Positions 47,990 through 60,700 of a DNA stretch of 64,000 bases are shown here, in pieces; the first letter of the stretch is position 1, and every line of letters begins with the position of its first letter. Source of the DNA: Tachypleus tridentatus (Eukaryota; Arthropoda; Merostomata; Xiphosura; Limulidae). The notes under the pieces were generated by a model. That model saw only the letters and a program-made list of their open reading frames with translations, made no database searches and was not told where the DNA came from. The stretch lies in assembly GCF_004210375.1 (NCBI RefSeq), contig NC_134834.1, positions 13,997,857 to 14,061,856 on the forward strand. Direction: 5' to 3'. A program made the position numbers and the translations under genes.

Positions 47990-50877
47990 CATGAGAATTG
48001 AATATCTGTTTCATTAAGATACTATACCCTAAACCTTCACAATTGTCTGTTAAATAAAAATACTTTTTAATGAAATACCAAGAATATTTATTTAACATTT
48101 TTATCTCAAGCTATTCATTACAAAACTACAGATCGTAACACACAACAAAAGGCCAGATAGTTTTCTACAAAAATTAAGCATACATTTTAACTTATATAAA
48201 TGGTCCACATCAATCCAGTGTTTCATCATAAATAATAAACCAAACATAAATAAATAGTTTGGAAGTTAGCTTTCCAATAATTGTCTTGCAGGCATATATG
48301 ACAAAGATATTTTGAATGTGCATAAACATATAAACAATTACCACAGTGCTAATAATATTTTGATTTTATAAGACTCGAGCAAAATGAATTACAGTATCTC
48401 ATCTAGATGCTAACTTATGGGCAAAGAATATATAAAACTGGACAATTAGGTACCAGACACAATGCTTCGAGTGTCATCTTTGCCTGATGAAATACTGTGG
48501 TGTGGTGACCAATGCTTACTGAGAACAGTTATCTATAGACAACCCTGTTTTGATAATAAATTTAACACAGTGACAACTATAATAATAATAAAAAACAAAT
48601 ATATGGATCATTCCTTGAAGTAGTTGTAATTCTGGTCACATCTATACTGTTCTGATTCAGGTAGAAAGCAACCCAGGGTTTCCTTATTTAAAAGACTAGT
48701 ATAAATATAACAAATCACACGTAATTAGAATAAATTCGACACACACTGGACCCTAGTTTGAAAAGATTAAACTGATGATTAAGCTACCACATGGTTTAAA
48801 CATCTGTTTAATTCAGAATTAGCTTGTACAGTGTGCATTACTGAAATAGCAGGTCAGTCCAAGAGCCTCTATTCACCTAAACAAGTATTACTGGTTATGA
48901 GAATCCACTGTGCTAGTTTACCATCTGATTATTTCACTGTAACCCAAGTCACTTTAGGTTTCATCAGTAATACCCAGACTTGTAAACCTACAGAGGGTTG
49001 TTCGTGATTTGGTTTAACAATATGCATATTCAACCCATACTACAATTGGTGCCTTTCTAAAATTAGCCACTTCTGTAATTACAGAGGTTTCTGATACAAA
49101 GCTCTGTTATTCTGCTGTTATTAGTAAATATTGTATTACTGGAGAAAAGTTAGAAATCTAAAGCACAGTGGACCATTACAGTTAAATTAGGGACTTCACT
49201 TGACATTGTAACTAGGATGATTCACACAGACAAAAGTCTACAAATAGCCAGTTTTTATCACACTTCTCCAACAAGCAGTATCTGGCATGTGACAAATGAA
49301 AGTATATTGTGATGCTGGAAGCACCCATTGGGTTCTGCAAACACGTTTATGGTCAAAAGCCAAGTATTTGGACAGGCAACAAAAACACTACAGTTAAGTT
49401 TACATATTTTTATGCTGAAATCACTACAAAGCAAGGAAATACTATGCCCTGTTTGAATTCATAAAAATTAAGACATCCAGCAAAATATACACAAATGTGC
49501 CATTTCCTGTGAAAATTGGTACAAGTACAAAGAGAATTACTGGTGTAATATTACCAGACCTCAGTAGGCTGCTCAACAAACTACCAGAAGTCACACTCTA
49601 AATACAGCCAACAGAAAATCTTCAACAGGGATCTTTAAAAAGGAAATGGGATAGCACTGGAACCTCCAGCAAAACCAGTACCATGACCTAGAATGTCAAA
49701 AGGTTTAGGTATTCCAACGTTTGTCATAATTATAAGATAGACACCACTCTGTGTCTAATTTACACATACAGCAGAAGCATTCTATATCACCAATACATTT
49801 GCCATAAGACACACTGGAATGACTTATTTGCACTTTTGGAAATTCTTATACAAATTACAGTGAAAACTGTTACATACCAAACACTGAGCATTGTGTTACA
49901 GACACTACAGTAGTGGTGTTGTGATATATTTTGTTTTTTATACCTTCTTCTTACAAGGTTCATCTATATTTGAATTTGTTAAAATTGACCAATGTTAGTT
50001 TTTTCCTGTCTAAGTGATGCAATATAAATGCACAGTCATAATTAATGACCACATAAGAAATATTCCAGACAGCCTGGATTCACTGAAACACATGGAAAAT
50101 ATAGTTTCTATAAGCTTTTCACTTACAAAACAACAGTACATTTTTCACTGTTCCTGAAGATTAATACAAAGTATCATTTAATAGAATGATAAATAACCTC
50201 AGATGTTTTCATGTCACTTAAAGCTAATTCTCCTAATGGGATTAGCGTTAAAATTTGGGTTCATTCCCTGTAATGGGCAAAGTGTGAAACAACCCAGTCT
50301 GAATGCTTGTAAACTACACATTTAAGCTGGACTTGAAAGGTCACGGGGTACATCTAAGAAACAAGTCCATTGCAAAGTTCTGACATGACTTCCTACACCT
50401 TTCCAGCAAATAATGGTAATTTCTCTCCAGAAACATATTAATGAATTGATGGCCCATTGAACTGCACTGTAAAATATTGTCATCATATCTTTGTTTTCAG
50501 TAACATCATCTTTTGAAACAAGTATTACCTTAACTTATTGATACTTTAAGGGGTTGCTGTTTTGGTCTAAGTTATTGCATTAAATAGCATTTGAAACTGT
50601 AAACAAAGTCACTCCACACAACCTGATGCATAAAATTCACACGAGCATCTTCTCGGAATGTATTATAAACATTCGGAAGATTTTAAACCGCTGCCATGAA
50701 AATAAAAACTAACAAGTTACCAGCCACCTAGTGACAAGTATAAAAAGTCACAGTAAATTATTTGAGAAGAAAAAAATTATATACATCACAATATGTTATT
50801 ACTGGGAAAAAACAACAACTTTTAATACAGATCACTTTAGTTGGTATGCATCTTTGGATTGAAACTCAACCATGTGG
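47990..50877. other. Region between COP1 and RABEPK, likely RABEPK 3'UTR in part
   Basis: Unique AT-rich sequence without exons on either strand. A reverse-strand AATAAA (TTTATT at about 48,087) would end RABEPK very close to the COP1 end and imply a 3.5-kb 3'UTR. That is a guess from one signal. Confidence 0.3.
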
Positions 50878-50878
50878 T

Positions 50879-51141
50879 GCTTGTTTGTTTTTTAATTTTG
50901 TGCAAAGTTATTAGAGGGCTATCTGTGCTAGCCATCCCTAATTCAGTCGTGTAAGACTAGAGGGAAACCAGCTAGTCATCACTACCAACTCTTGAGCTAC
51001 TCTTTTACCAACGAATAGTGAGATTGGCCGTCACTTTATAACACCTCCATGACTGAAAGAGTGAGCACGTTTGGTGTGACAGGGATTTAAACCCGCAACC
51101 CTTGGATTATGAGTCGAGTGCTTTCTCCACCTGGCCGTGTT
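50879..51141 (-). mobile_element. tRNA-derived SINE, first family
   Basis: TTTTGTGCAAAGTTATTAGA, then CTCTTTTACCAACGAATAGT and GGGATTTAAACCCGCAACCC. Near full length. Confidence 0.82.
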
Positions 51142-51610
51142 AATTACATCTTACACTTAAACCTCAAACAGTTGATGTTCTGTCTGCCAATCAATAACTT
51201 TCAGTTGTTGTAATTAATCTGATGCAAGGGCAGACATTTTTTCTGCACAGAAATTCTCTTTGTGCAGGACAGATTCCTAAAAAATGCATCTGCTCCAAAT
51301 TCTAATTTTGTGCCACACTTTTCCATTACACTCATTTCAAGAGACTAAGTTTTATGACTCCAATACAGTAAGTGACAGTAAATTTAACATTCAGTTTAGC
51401 TTAAAAGTTTTTAGTTGTCTAAAAATATCTATATATTTCAGAAATAAAATAAAATAAAAAAGACAGATCAGAGTTGACTGTAAACATTTTGACATTGTGG
51501 CAGCTGTTAACTGGACATCTTAATTATCCAAGTGTCATACAAAATTACAGGTAAAGCTTAAATACATGAGCATTGTATTATGATAATGTTAAATGAATGA
51601 GCTGTGAATT

Positions 51611-51726
51611 CTACAGTGGAAAGACCCAAGTATCGTCAAATATTTCACCATTTGTATCCATGCCTCCATGTACTAAAATACACTGATTGTTCTTGTTCTC
51701 ATCTTGTCCATCAGTTTCATGATTTC
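51611..51726 (-). CDS. RABEPK: RABEPK terminal exon
   Basis: Acceptor TTAATTAACTAG; the frame gives CILVHGGMDTNGEIFDDTWV, then FPL and TAG. Matches the final GGMNTEGEIYDD blade. Enters with two bases that complete Gly. Confidence 0.92.
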
Positions 51727-54700
51727 CTAGTTAATTAGAAGAAAAATTAATATTTTAAAAATTCACAACCTTGTTAAAAACTATACAATACTTATTATAG
51801 GTAAGATTTTATTGAGTTATACAACACTTATTATAGGCAAGATGTTATGGAGTTACACAATACTTATTGTAGGCAAGATGTTATTGAGTTACACAATACT
51901 TATTGTAGGTAAGATTTTATTGAGTTACACAATACTTATTGTAGGCAAGGTGTTATTGAGTTACACAATACTTATAGGTAAGCTTTTATTGAGTTACACA
52001 ATACTTATTGTAGGTAAGATTTTATTGAGTTACACAATACTTATTATAGGTAAGATTTTATTGAGTTATACAATACTTATTGTAGGTAAGATTTTATTGA
52101 GTTATACAACACTTATTATAGGTAAGATTTATTGAGTTATACAATACTTATTATAGGTAAGATTTATTGAGTTATACAATACTTATTATAGGTAAGATTG
52201 TATTGAGTTACACAATACTTATTATAGGTAAGATTTTATTGAGTTACACAATACTTATTATAGGTAAGATTTATTGAGTTATACAATACTTATTGTAGGT
52301 AAGATTTATTGAGTTACACAATACTTATTATAGGTAAGATTTTATTGAGTTACACAATGCTTATTATAGGTAAGATTTATTGAGTTACACAATGCTTATT
52401 ATAGGCAAGATGTTATTGAGTTACACAATACTTATTATAGGCAAGATGTTATTGAGTTACACAATACTTATTATAGGTAAGATTTTATTGAGTTACACAA
52501 TACTTATTGTAGGCAAGATGTTATTGAGTTACACAATACTTATAGGCAAGATGTTATTGAGTTACACAATACTTATAGGTAAGATTTTATTGAGTTACAC
52601 AATACTTATTGTAGGTAAGATTTTATTGAGTTATACAATACTTATTGTAGGTAAGATTTTATTGAGTTATACAATACTTATTGTAGGTAAGATTTTATTG
52701 AGTTATACAATACTTATTGTAGGTAAGATTTTATTGAGTTATACAATACTTATTGTAGGTAAGATTTTATTGAGTTACACAATACTTATTGTAGGTAAGA
52801 TTTTATTGAGTTATACAATACTTATTATAGGTAAGATTTTATTGAGTTACACAATACTTATTGTAGGTAAGATTTTATTGAGTCACACAATATTTATTGT
52901 AGGTAAGATTTTATTGAGTCACACAATATTTATTGTAGGTAAGATTTTATTGAGTCACACAATATTTATTGTAGGTAAGATTTTATTGAGTTACACAATA
53001 TTTATTGTAGGTAAGATTTTATTGAGTTACACAATATTTATTGTAGGTAAGATTTTATTGAGTTATACAATACTTATTGTAGGTAAGATTTTATTGACTT
53101 ACACAATACTTATTGTAGGCAAGATGTTATTGAGTTATACAATACTTATAGGTAAGATTTTATTGAGTTACACAATACTTATTGTAGGTAAGATGTTATT
53201 GAGTTACACAATACTTATTATAGGTAAGATTTTATTGAGTTATACAATACTTATTATAGGTAAGATTTATTGAGTTATACAATACTTATTGTAGGTAAGA
53301 TTTATTGAGTTATACAATACTTATTATAGGTAATATTGTATTGAGTTATACAATACTTATTGTAGGTAAGATTTTATTGAGTTACACAATACTTATTATA
53401 GGTAAGATTTATTGAGTTACACAATACTTATTATAGGTAAGATTTTATTGAGTTACACAATACTTATTGTAGGTAAGATTTTATTGAGTTACACAATACT
53501 TATTATAGGTAAGATTGTATTGAGTTACACAATACTTATTATAGGTAAGATTTTATTGAGTTACACAATACTTATTATAGGTAAGATTTTATTGAGTTAC
53601 ACAATACTTATTATATGTAAGATTTATTGAGTTAAATTTATTGGTTTAGCTATCATTTTGTTTATTTGCCATTATACCAATGATGAAATAAAGATTGTTC
53701 AATCTGACACTAAAAACATGAAAACTTATTACACATGAATTTCTGTTGTTGTTTCTATAACAGTAGTCATACTAAAGGTTTAATTGACTGTCGTGATGCT
53801 ATTAAACACAAAGTTCAGAACCATGAAACTATACTTTCTGGCTTATTGTAGTGATGGTATTAAACACAAAGTTCAGAACCATTAAACTATACTTTCTGGC
53901 TTATTGTAAGAATAACATTATCCCAATGTAAATATTAAGTGATTCTAAAACATGTTGTATAATCATATTCATAGAAACAGTCTTTCAAATTACTGATGGA
54001 ATGTGTGGTAAATCAGCCTGCAAGTGTTAAAACTACATACACAGTAATGTAGTATTTTGTCACACACAGAATGACAAACCATTACCTTTCAACACTCATC
54101 ACAATGAATCTACGTGAATATAGGTTTCACATTTTGTCATTAACCATTAGATATGTTGCCAGCTACAAGAGCCCCATCATATGTTACCAAGTAATGTAGC
54201 ATTACCTTTGTAAGCTAACAAGATGTTTAAACATTCTATCTCATAATTATTTTAAACAGCTATTATACTAATTACTCATGACACAGGAGCTAGGCCCACT
54301 CTGTCTTCTCCCTTTCTATAGATAAGATTACTTGTATACTGTTGTCAAGTTTCTTTAACTCTTTGTTTCTGAGCATTCAATATATCGGAACGAGCTACTG
54401 ATACATCAGCTTGTTGGTCTTGTTACATTTTATGAGTCATTCCACATTCTGAATGTTTTACAGATTCAATGTAAAACTATGACTACTTCTGTTAGAGAAA
54501 CACCTGCAATCTGAGCTCCAATGTGGTAATAAAAAGTTGCATTATGGGGGTTAACATGAGTGTTTTGAACCTCTAGCATAAATATATAAATATCTACAGA
54601 TTTAAAGAAATCATAGTAAAGAAAACTGGGCTATTTTATTATTTGTAAGTGACAGTTTGGAGAAATATTAATAAATAGATGTGGAAACTGACCTGTTGAC

Positions 54701-57700
54701 AATTCCACAAGACAAATTCCAAAATCCAGACGTCCACGAGGGACTTGATCTCCACAGTTAATTTTGAACCATGTCTCCAAACCTTCAGGGATAAAGAAAT
54801 ACCAAGCTACATCATGCTGTTCAGACTATAGAAATACACAATAAACAAACTGAAACATCTTTAGAAAGAGCATGAAAACCTTCAGTTACACAAGTTGTAA
54901 TTCCTTCCATTTAATATCTGTACCAAAACTTCCCTTCAAGTGCTATTAACAAAACAATATGCAAGTTTTCTAACATAACATTTTTATGCATAACTGTACT
55001 GTAGATTTTGCATATTACAAACCCTTATTATAGGAGGTGTTTTAAAAACATGACAATTCGAGAAAGTACAAAAACAAAGTTCTGGTGTTTGGCAAAATAT
55101 TTTTCATGGAAAACTACATATGCATCTTCATTGTTAATAACCCAACATTCTGAACTATATATAAATGACCTGGATAATGTATGATTTACATACATTATTA
55201 TTTATTATTTTAAAGAAAAATATTACATGACGCTTATACAAGATCTCTCGTGTACTCTTAAACAGTTCTCTCTACGGCAATTGGAAAGAAAGATGGCTGA
55301 AAAATCACAAAACCTTTCTTTAACTCCCACAATGTGACACTTCCGATCATTCAGAAATATAATAACTGTGTACAGTTAAAGCCATTTTCAAAATCTCGAG
55401 ACAGATTTGATTTGGTGTTATTACTAAACATAAAACAAGGTACTTGTATCGATTTGTACAGGTCCGTTACAATCTAGGAGACAGATTTGATTTGGTGTTA
55501 TTACTACACATAAAACAAGGTACTTGTATCGTATTTGTACAGGTCCGTTACAATCTCGGGAGACAGATTTGATTTGGTGTTATTACTACACATAAAACAA
55601 GGTACTTGTATCGTATTTGTACAGGTTTGTTACAATCTAGGGAGACAGATTTGATTTGGTGTTATTACTAAACATAAAACAAGGTACTTGTATCGTATTT
55701 GTACAGGTCCGTTACAATCTCAGGAGACAGATTTGATTTGGTGTTGTTACTAAACATAAAACAAGGTACTTGTATCGTATTTGTACAGGTCCGTTACAAT
55801 CTCAGGAGACAGATTTGATTTGGTGTTGTTACTACACATAAAACAAGGTACTTGTATCGTATTTGTACAGGTCCATTACAATCTCGGGAGACAGATTTGA
55901 TTTGGTGTTATTACTACACATAAAACAAGGTACTTGTATCGTATTTGTACAGGTTCGTTACAATCTAGGGAGACAGATTTGATTTGGTGTTATTACTAAA
56001 CATAAAACAAGGTACTTGTATCGTATTTGTACAGGTCCATTACAATCTAGGGAGACAGATTTGATTTGGTGTTATTACTACACATAAAACAAGGTACTTG
56101 TATCGTATTTGTACAGGTCCGTTACAACTCCTTCACTGGTAAGTCCACCAAACACGTAGAAGTCCTTCTGTACTGCAACTACACCATGAGCAGCTCGTCC
56201 GCAAGGAATGCACCCTTTAGGATCGAGTCTTTTCCACCTGCACGTAGAAAGGTCGAGAACATGGAGGTCATCGTAAAAAGTATTTCCTGATGTACCCCCA
56301 TGGACGTACAACTGGTCTGCCATAGCTACCATTACGTGACCTAGTCTAGCAGGAGGACAGATGCTACTGACACTAAGTTTGTTCCACGAGTAAGATGGAA
56401 GATGGAAGACGTATACATCTCTGTAGGAGTTTAAAAAAAACATTTTGTTTTATATAATTTTCAAGAGCAGAAAAAGAATAATAACAACCACATTTTCACA
56501 CACTAATTCACTAAAAATTCATATATATATAACAAGTGAATAATTTAAAGATACTTTGATATTAAAAGTCAGAAATCTGCATTTCGAAATGCTCTTCCAA
56601 CACTGATGAAAAATCTCACTGGCTGGTTAGAAATGTTCTTCCTGAGAGATATACAAAATAAATAATGACTACACTACAGAGTAAGAGGTGCAAGTGTCAA
56701 AGGTTAGAATTATTATTATTTTTAAGCCTACATACTTAAACTTCATAAGTTGTTTTGGTTTAAATAACAGGTGTTCTATAATTTAACAATGTAGGTTTTA
56801 AAAATATTTTTTTTCTTCTATCACATAAGCATTTGTTTACAAAGTGAAAATAAAACCTTACTTAGATCAAATTATTATCTTGTTTACCTAAACAAACATT
56901 TTTTATTATTATGTTTGTTTAAAAAAATTAAAAACAAACTTAAGAAAAGGAAAGAACACCAATTGTATTTGACCTCATTAAAAAGAAGTCCGAGATTTTC
57001 ATATGTTTCCTTCAAGTAAACCAAATGCGTAAGAGAAACAGATGCATACATGTTACCATTGCAAAGGAGAACAAACTTTTAGACATCTTTGGAGAAACCA
57101 ACAAACAATTTCCATTCACTTGGTTCACAAACTGCAGCTTACAGCATTGGTTTTAATTCAGCAAAATAGTTGTAATGAACCTTCTTGTGAAACATATGGT
57201 ATTAACTCTTTCTCACAATTTCTGTACCAGTAAAATGTTGTTCCTAGAGAAAGTAAGTTATTAGCCCAAAGTCTAGACTCCAAAATCTCTGAAGAATCAT
57301 TTGGAAAGCTTAAATCTCTCACCAAGTTATAAAGTTCACCTTGTGTGAAAAGTTGTGGTTCGCCAGACATGTCAGGTTGAAAACAATCCCAGAAGGTACA
57401 GGTACATCAGGTCTTATAACAGATTGAACGTTCAGGTCAGAAATTAACTTTTTATTTCAAGTGTTGTAAACTTGCACATCACATGATTAAACAAAAAGCA
57501 GTCATCACTGTATTTTCTAGGCTCACACCAAACCATTTGATTTCCAAAAGATAAAAGATTTTTCCCTACCTTTAGACCATCGTCTCAACTATTTGACACG
57601 AACAGTGCAACAGTAAAACCATCACTGAACTGTGTTACATGTCCTAGTTTATAGAATTAGGCTTAGTTAATAAATCAAAATTTCACTTACTTGTCCACCA

Positions 57701-60700
57701 CAGGCTGAGAACCAAGATGACCTCCAGAGAAAATCATAAAAGTTTCATCTGTAGATGCTACAGAGTGGTGGGTGCGTGGAGATGGCTTACATCCTTTTAC
57801 CTGCAAGAATTGAAAACAACAGTTATGATGTAGAACCACTTTTAAAAGTAAAGTAACAACATCTTAGTATAGATTAATTGGTACAAGTAATTTGCATTAT
57901 ACTTATAGTATGTCTGTGACAACTGACCATCAATTAGTGCATGATCAATCTAATTATTAAATATTAACTAATCTTTTGCAATTACTATATAATTAACTGT
58001 ACTCAGGCAATGAGTGGCATTTTGTAACTGATAATCATGACGATCCCACTAACAAAGTGCACTTAATCAGTCTATAACAACAGTATTCCTCGTCTCAGTA
58101 CATTCAAACAAAAATAAAAGGTGGTTGGGTGCTGTCAGCCAGTTATACAAAATTAATAAGTGGCATACAACTTCAGTAACTTTGCCATAACAAGGATAAA
58201 GAAAACAAGTTTAGAATAATAAGAGTCAAAAACCTGAAATCCTCAAATCATGAGCTCTCACCCCATGAATCACAAACATTAAACAAATTTCAAGTAAAAA
58301 AACTATTTCTAAGGTTAAAGTTACATACAGTACAGATAGCCCTTTATCTAAAGTTACATACAGTACAGATAGCCCTTTATCTAAAGTTACATACAGTACA
58401 GATAGCCCTTTATCTAAAGTTACGTACAGTACAGATAGCCCTTTATCTAAAGTTACGTACAGTACAGATAGCCTGTTATCTAACATTATGTTAACAGATA
58501 ACCTGTTACCTAAAGTTATGTACATGGGAATAAATTTAACCATGGTTTTGATAAATGGAATATTGAAATGACCAGCAATGGTAATAACCAGAAATACCAA
58601 TTTTACACTGACTTATTAGTGTATGTAATACTAATTAATGTAGTTACTGCTCATAAATAATTCATTATACTGGTTCAGTGATTAAGTTGCCCAACTCTGG
58701 TTTTAATCCTGTATCTGAACTGCTAACCTGATGTCATCTTCATGGCTGTGATTCAACCCTAGAGGAAGGATCTGGTGTTTTATCCAATTTTCTGGTATCT
58801 TTCACACAGATTTTAATCAACTTATATGAATGGTTATAAGAGGTTAACCACACTTTGGTAACTTCTGTAATAAGTTGGCCAGTGTGATATCTGTTAGGTG
58901 GACGAAGAAGGCTTCCTTTACCTTGTTTTTACCCTGTACTGTTGGTATCCATTAAGTTAATATTAAGTATTGTATGGTCATCTTCTATAACAGGTAGACT
59001 AGAATACAATTTCAAATTTACAAAATCATGTAAATGATGTTTTTGTTCTCCAGTATATCTTTAGTTGATTCGGTGTATTTATCTATAATTTTAAAACATT
59101 TCTTCTTTGAGAGATTAAATGGCCAAAAACAGTCTTCACACCCTTTTTAAAATTCTACTTGTCTCCACCCCTCTCTGTCTCATAATATGTATATATATAA
59201 ACTTAAATCTTTATTTTTTACAGAAAACAATAAAAATCAATTACCTTGGAGCAGCAATTACACAAATTATAGATACACGACCAATTAATCAAATATAGTT
59301 TCTAGTTTCGATTGTTTTCGACCATTCCAACTTATAATTAAATAAGATGTCATTAAATAATGAACAGATTTAAACTGTAGTTTCTGATTAATAATTTTAT
59401 AACTCCAACAGTCCAAGTGACTGAAATATTGCTGTTATGTTTGTTTGTTGCTACGTTCAAAGTTACATAATGTGTTACCTATGCTTGTTGCTATGTTCAA
59501 AGTTACATAAAATGGTTACCTGTGTTTGTTGCTACGTTCAAAGTTACATAATGTGTTACCTGTGTTTGTTGCTACGTTCAAAGTTACATAATGTGTTACC
59601 TGTGCTTGTTGCTACGTTCAAAGTTACATAATGTGTTACCTGTGTTTGTTGTTACCGTTCAAAGTTACATAATCGTTACCTGTGCTTGTTGTTATCGTTC
59701 AAAGTTACATAATGTGTTACCTGTGTTTGTTGCTACATCCAAAGTTACATAATCGTTACCTGTGTTTGTTGCTACGCTCAAAGTTACATAATGCGTTACC
59801 TGTGTTTGTTGTTACGCCCAGTTACATAACGCGTTACCTGTGCTTGTTGTTACGTTCAAAGTTACATAACGCGTTCTGTGCTTGTTGTTACGTTCAAAGT
59901 TACATAATCGCTAATCTGTGTTTGTTGTTACGCCCAAAGTTACATAACGCGCAACTCTGGTTTGTTGTTACCGCTCAAAGTTACATAATCGTGTTACCCT
60001 GTGTTTGTTGTTACCGCGTTCAAAGTTACATAATGTGTTACCCTGTGTTTGTTGCTACATCCAAAGTTACATATCGCGTTACCTGTGTTTGTTGTTACGT
60101 TCAAAGTTACATAATCGCGCAACCTGTGTTTGTTGCCACGTTCAAAGTTACATAACGCGTTATCTGTGTTTGTTGTTACGTTCAAAGTTACATAATGTGT
60201 TACCTGTGTTTGTTGCTACGTTCAAAGTTACATAACGCGTTACCTGTGTTTGTTGTTACGTTCAAAGTTACATAATGTGTTACCTGTGTTTGTTGCTTAC
60301 GTTCAAAGTTACATAACGCGCTAATCTGTGTTTGTTGTTACGTTCAAATTTACATAATAAGCACCTGTGTTTGTTGCTACATCCAAAGTTACATATCGCT
60401 TATCTGTGCTTGTTGTTACGTTCAAAGTTACATAACGCGCTAATCTGTGCTTGTTGTTACGTTCAAAGTTACATAACGTTACCTCAGGTTTGTTGCTACG
60501 TTCAAAGTTACATATCGCTACATCTGTGCTTGTTGCTACGCTCAAAGTTACATAATGTGTTACCTGTGCTTGTTGCTACATCCAAAGTTACATAATGCGT
60601 TACCTGTGGTTTGTTGCTACGTTCAAAGTTACATAACGCGCTATCTGTGTTTGTTGCTACGTTCAAAGTTACATAACGCGCTAATCTGTGTTTGTTGCTA

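Noticed and set aside
51812-53630. Plus-strand frames with LLSYTILIVGKI repeats, possibly a membrane protein
   Set aside because: An intronic 36-bp minisatellite. The hydrophobic look is due to the AT-rich repeat, and frames break wherever unit length changes to 33 or 35 bp.
54783-54830. Extending RABEPK exon 4 upstream to the acceptor before SEQHDVAWYFFIPEG
   Set aside because: The extra residues have no family counterpart, and the downstream acceptor at 54,783 gives an exact phase match with exon 3.
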